NCBI GenBank assembly: GCA_902763865.1
Contig: CACWTR010000023.1
Location: 1 to 59,215, forward strand
DNA from: an uncultured Bacteroidales bacterium
GTDB taxonomy: Bacteria; Bacteroidota; Bacteroidia; Bacteroidales; Bacteroidaceae
Direction: 5' to 3'
DNA length: 59,215 nt
The position numbers and the translations under genes are program-made. This document shows, in pieces, positions 56,816 through 59,215 of the stretch (the stretch's first letter is position 1; every line of letters begins with the position of its first letter). A model generated the notes under the pieces. It worked only from the letters and a program-made list of their open reading frames with translations, was not told the origin of the DNA and did no database searches.

Positions 56816-57889
56816 TTATTCCTTGCGCGTCTGGGCTTCGAGCCAGGCAGCGGGCGTCGTGCCGGTGAACTTGCGGAAGTTGCGGAAGAAGGACTGTTCG
56901 CCCGAGAAGCCGGCATCGGTGGCTATGGTGGAGAACTTGCTGATGCCGCCGTGACGGGCGTGCTGCAGCATGACCATCTTGGCATGCTCGATGCGCAGAC
57001 GGTTCACATAGTCGGAGAAGGAGCAGCGCATCTCCTGATTGATGTAGTTGGAAACGTAGGTGCGGCAGGACCCCACCTCGCGCGCCACGGCAGTGAGCGT
57101 GATGTCCTGACGGAGATAGTAGGCCTGCGTCACCATCAGATGCTCTATCTTTGCTCCCAGCTCCTTGTTGTCGGCAGGTGCCACGGGCACGGCCTCAGGC
57201 GGGTTGTCGGCAAGGAACTGCTCCGTGCGGAAGGAACGGCTGTGGCCTATCAGTCCCAACGCGAAAAGCAGCATGGCGATGGGGCCGAGTCCGAAAGCTA
57301 TCAGCCACTGCGATGCGATGATGAACTCACGCCCCAGGATGTTCAGCACAAAGGAGTTGAGCGATGTCAGCATCACGGCGACGAGCAGGATGCGAAGGGA
57401 GCGCACGCTCTTGTCCTCCGTCTCGGCATAGAGGTCGGTCAGCCGGCGGTCGAAGGCGTGCAGGCGCCGGTAGCCGTAGGCCACTACGTCGATGACCTGC
57501 AGGGCCGTCATCACCTGGCGCACGGCATCGGTCGTGCGGTTGTTCCAAACCAGGATGGCAAGGGCCACCAACAGGCCCGGGACAAGGACGAATGCCTTCT
57601 GACGCGTCGAGGCCGGCTGTGCCGTCAGCTGGCAGATGTAGAGATAGTAGAGGGGATAGACGGTGAGCGAGCAGGCTGCCCAGAGCGCTTCGAGCGGCGC
57701 GGGAAGCCCCGTCTCGGCATAGCGGAAGTAGAGCAGGCAGTGGCAGGAGTAGAGCACCGAGCAGATGCCGAAGAAGTACGTCAGCATCCGCTTGGCGGCA
57801 TCGGCGCGGCGATGCTCGAGTGCGAAACGCACAAACCAATATACGCAGACCGCCAGCGGCAGGACGGCAAATGACGAACCTAACATCAT
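56816..57889 (-). CDS. membrane-anchored AraC-type regulator
   Basis: 357 aa from ATG 57889, chosen because the -7 box at 57912-57919 rules out upstream ATGs. About six or seven helices fill residues 1-210 (LGSSFAVLPLAVCVYWFVRF, AFVLVPGLLVALAILVWN, FGLGPIAMLLFALGLIG). A soluble linker follows, then a C-terminal AraC/XylS DNA-binding domain: ITLTAVAREVGSCRTYVSNY, ISKFSTIATDAGFSGEQSFF, and RNFRKFTGTTPAAW. This membrane-sensor-plus-HTH layout is common in Bacteroidetes. The target and signal are unknown. It is divergent from the LRR surface gene, which may be its target (inference). Confidence 0.85.
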   Translation of the reverse strand: MMLGSSFAVLPLAVCVYWFVRFALEHRRADAAKRMLTYFFGICSVLYSCHCLLYFRYAETGLPAPLEALWAACSLTVYPLYYLYICQLTAQPASTRQKAFVLVPGLLVALAILVWNNRTTDAVRQVMTALQVIDVVAYGYRRLHAFDRRLTDLYAETEDKSVRSLRILLVAVMLTSLNSFVLNILGREFIIASQWLIAFGLGPIAMLLFALGLIGHSRSFRTEQFLADNPPEAVPVAPADNKELGAKIEHLMVTQAYYLRQDITLTAVAREVGSCRTYVSNYINQEMRCSFSDYVNRLRIEHAKMVMLQHARHGGISKFSTIATDAGFSGEQSFFRNFRKFTGTTPAAWLEAQTRKE

Positions 57890-57911
57890 AGTTGTTTCTG
57901 TAATCTGCATG

Positions 57912-57919
57912 CAAAGATA
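57912..57919 (-). promoter_or_regulatory. -7 box of the AraC-type gene
   Basis: TATCTTTG on the minus strand, 22 bp before ATG 57889. Confidence 0.6.
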
Positions 57920-58059
57920 CACTTTTTATGGATTACCTCGCTTAAAGCACCGCAGGAAAAATGCCGATGGAATGGGATTTTGTACTTTTTGATAGTGGTT
58001 TTGTATGAAATGCGAGGGGATTTGTACCCCTTTTATGCATGAACATAATCATATAATCG

Positions 58060-58067
58060 TATCTTTG
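58060..58067 (+). promoter_or_regulatory. -7 box of the LRR gene
   Basis: TATCTTTG, 64 bp before ATG 58132. The 140-bp region between it and the divergent -7 box could hold operator sites; none was identified. Confidence 0.6.
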
Positions 58068-58131
58068 CAGTGAGAATTCAGCAAGAGAACACAAATAATA
58101 AACAGTTATAACCATTAACTACATCTACACT

Positions 58132-59215
58132 ATGAGACAAAGACAACTACTTTTCATCGCACTGTTCGCCTTGACGGGACTCAGTGCATGGGCTCAGACC
58201 TTCACTCAAGGAAGTCTGAAGTTCACAGTGCTTGACACAGCTGCCAAGACCGTGTCTGTGGCAAAGGCAAACAACGACATCGCGGGCGACATCGTGATTC
58301 CCTCGACTGTCACCAACGGGAACGTGGCCTATACCGTGACCACCATCAAAGAGTATGGCTTCCAAGATGCACGCATCGCCAGCATCACCATCCCGGCTAC
58401 GGTGGAAAAGATGGAGTACTACGCCTTCCTGGGCTGCTCCTCTTTGGCAAAAGTTACCATTCAGGACAGTGACACACCCATAGAGTTCGTCACAGGATAC
58501 TCTCGTTCCTTCGGCGGCACACTCAAGGAAGTTTACATTGGTCGCGATGTCAACCGTACAGGCGACTACTACAATGAACCCATGTTCGCCAATGTGGAGA
58601 AAGCCACCTTCGGCCCGAAAGTGACCGCAATCCCCAACAACTTCATGTCGGGTCAGGACAGCATGAACACACTCGTCATTGGCGACGGCGTGAAGACCAT
58701 CGGCGACGATGCCTTTGCAGGCGACCGCTACGGAGAGCCTGAACTATCTGTCACGATGGGTGCCAACGTGGAGAAGCTGAAGACTATTGGCGCCCAAGCA
58801 TTTGAAAGCACCCAAATCTCATCCATCACCATCCCCGCTTCGGTCACCGACATTGAATACTATGCCTTCTACTCTTGCGGACAACTGACCAGCATCAACT
58901 TCGAAGACAGCGACGAGCCCGTCAACTTCGTCACCGGATACGCTCGTTCCTTCGGCTTCTCAGACAAGGAGATATACATTGGCCGCGACATCAACCGCAC
59001 AGGCGACTATGCTGGCGAGCGCCTGTTCGACAATGTAACGAAGGTGACCTTCGGTCCGAAGGTGACTGCCATCCCCAACAACTTTATGTCGGGCCAGGAC
59101 AAAATGCACACGCTCATCATTGGCGACGGCGTGAAGACCATCGGCGACGATGCCTTTGCAGGCGACCGCTACGGAGAGCCTGAACTATCTGTCACGATGG
59201 GTGCCAACGTGGAGA
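58132..59215 (+). CDS. BspA-like leucine-rich repeat surface protein, 5' part
   Basis: Partial, open to the right edge (361 codons visible). Signal peptide MRQRQLLFIALFALTGLSAW to AQ. LRR_5 (BspA/TpLRR) units such as ITIPATVEKMEYYAFLGCSS and NTLVIGDGVKTIGDDAFAGD. A 147-residue module repeats, with the second copy starting near residue 200. The last 94 bp of the window are identical to 58681-58774. BspA-like proteins bind host matrix or other cells in oral and gut Bacteroidetes. It is divergent from the AraC-type gene, with its own promoter. Confidence 0.88.
   Translation, partial: MRQRQLLFIALFALTGLSAWAQTFTQGSLKFTVLDTAAKTVSVAKANNDIAGDIVIPSTVTNGNVAYTVTTIKEYGFQDARIASITIPATVEKMEYYAFLGCSSLAKVTIQDSDTPIEFVTGYSRSFGGTLKEVYIGRDVNRTGDYYNEPMFANVEKATFGPKVTAIPNNFMSGQDSMNTLVIGDGVKTIGDDAFAGDRYGEPELSVTMGANVEKLKTIGAQAFESTQISSITIPASVTDIEYYAFYSCGQLTSINFEDSDEPVNFVTGYARSFGFSDKEIYIGRDINRTGDYAGERLFDNVTKVTFGPKVTAIPNNFMSGQDKMHTLIIGDGVKTIGDDAFAGDRYGEPELSVTMGANVE
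58681..59215. repeat. 441-bp period direct repeat in the LRR gene
   Basis: 58681-58774 and 59122-59215 are identical over 94 bp. The offset of 441 bp equals 147 codons. The rest of the module is similar but diverged. Confidence 0.88.

Overview
This window looks like a chromosomal segment of a GC-rich member of the Bacteroidales, most likely Prevotellaceae. The reasons are the many Bacteroidetes-type promoters (TAnnTTTG -7 box, often with TTTG about 20 bp upstream), the suf/nusA/infB/rimP gene content, DUF6029, Omp28, fasciclin, GLUG and BspA-like surface proteins, and C-termini of the form KGINI-x-NGKK. I see no tRNA, rRNA or CRISPR array.

Layout: 1-1.3 kb, tadA start and a REP-type (RAYT) transposase with an extra Rossmann-like domain. 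1.4-4.7 kb, YhaM-like HD protein, LicD protein, a nonsense-interrupted acyltransferase and a Nudix hydrolase. 4.8-6.9 kb, NfeD-like protein and flotillin. 7-11 kb, FeoAB fusion followed by a FeoB-associated Cys-rich segment fused to a sialidase. 11.1-16.5 kb, TlpA-like thioredoxin, DUF6029 barrel and three secreted proteins, two of them Omp28-type with CxxC. 16.7-19.4 kb, purD and two membrane proteins. 19.4-25.6 kb, fasciclin lipoprotein, three glycosyltransferases, rnhB. 25.7-36.5 kb, an exo/endonuclease-phosphatase protein, its catalytically dead neighbour, a giant GLUG/dockerin protein and a GH2 enzyme. 36.5-37.5 kb, about 1 kb of nested inverted repeats. 37.5-41.5 kb, pyrH, birA, a decayed GHMP kinase and a nucleotidyltransferase. 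41.7-47.1 kb, rimP-nusA-infB-cvpA. 47.1-56.6 kb, a suf locus in which rhaBAD sits between sufB and sufC. The end holds a membrane-anchored AraC regulator and the start of a BspA-like LRR protein.

The most unusual feature is non-coding. Five unrelated junctions each carry exactly three tandem 22-bp palindromic units. Unit sequence is shared within a locus but differs between loci, so size, symmetry and copy number are kept while sequence is not. Separately, REP-like paired palindromes are inserted in frame in conserved genes (feoB, sufS twice, the RAYT gene itself, probably rnhB and sufB) and supply the end of sufD. The best matching copies use the same reading frame of the element. Heptamer arrays form a third class, in spacers and inside licD and birA. 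These statements come from reading the sequence; no database search or folding was run.
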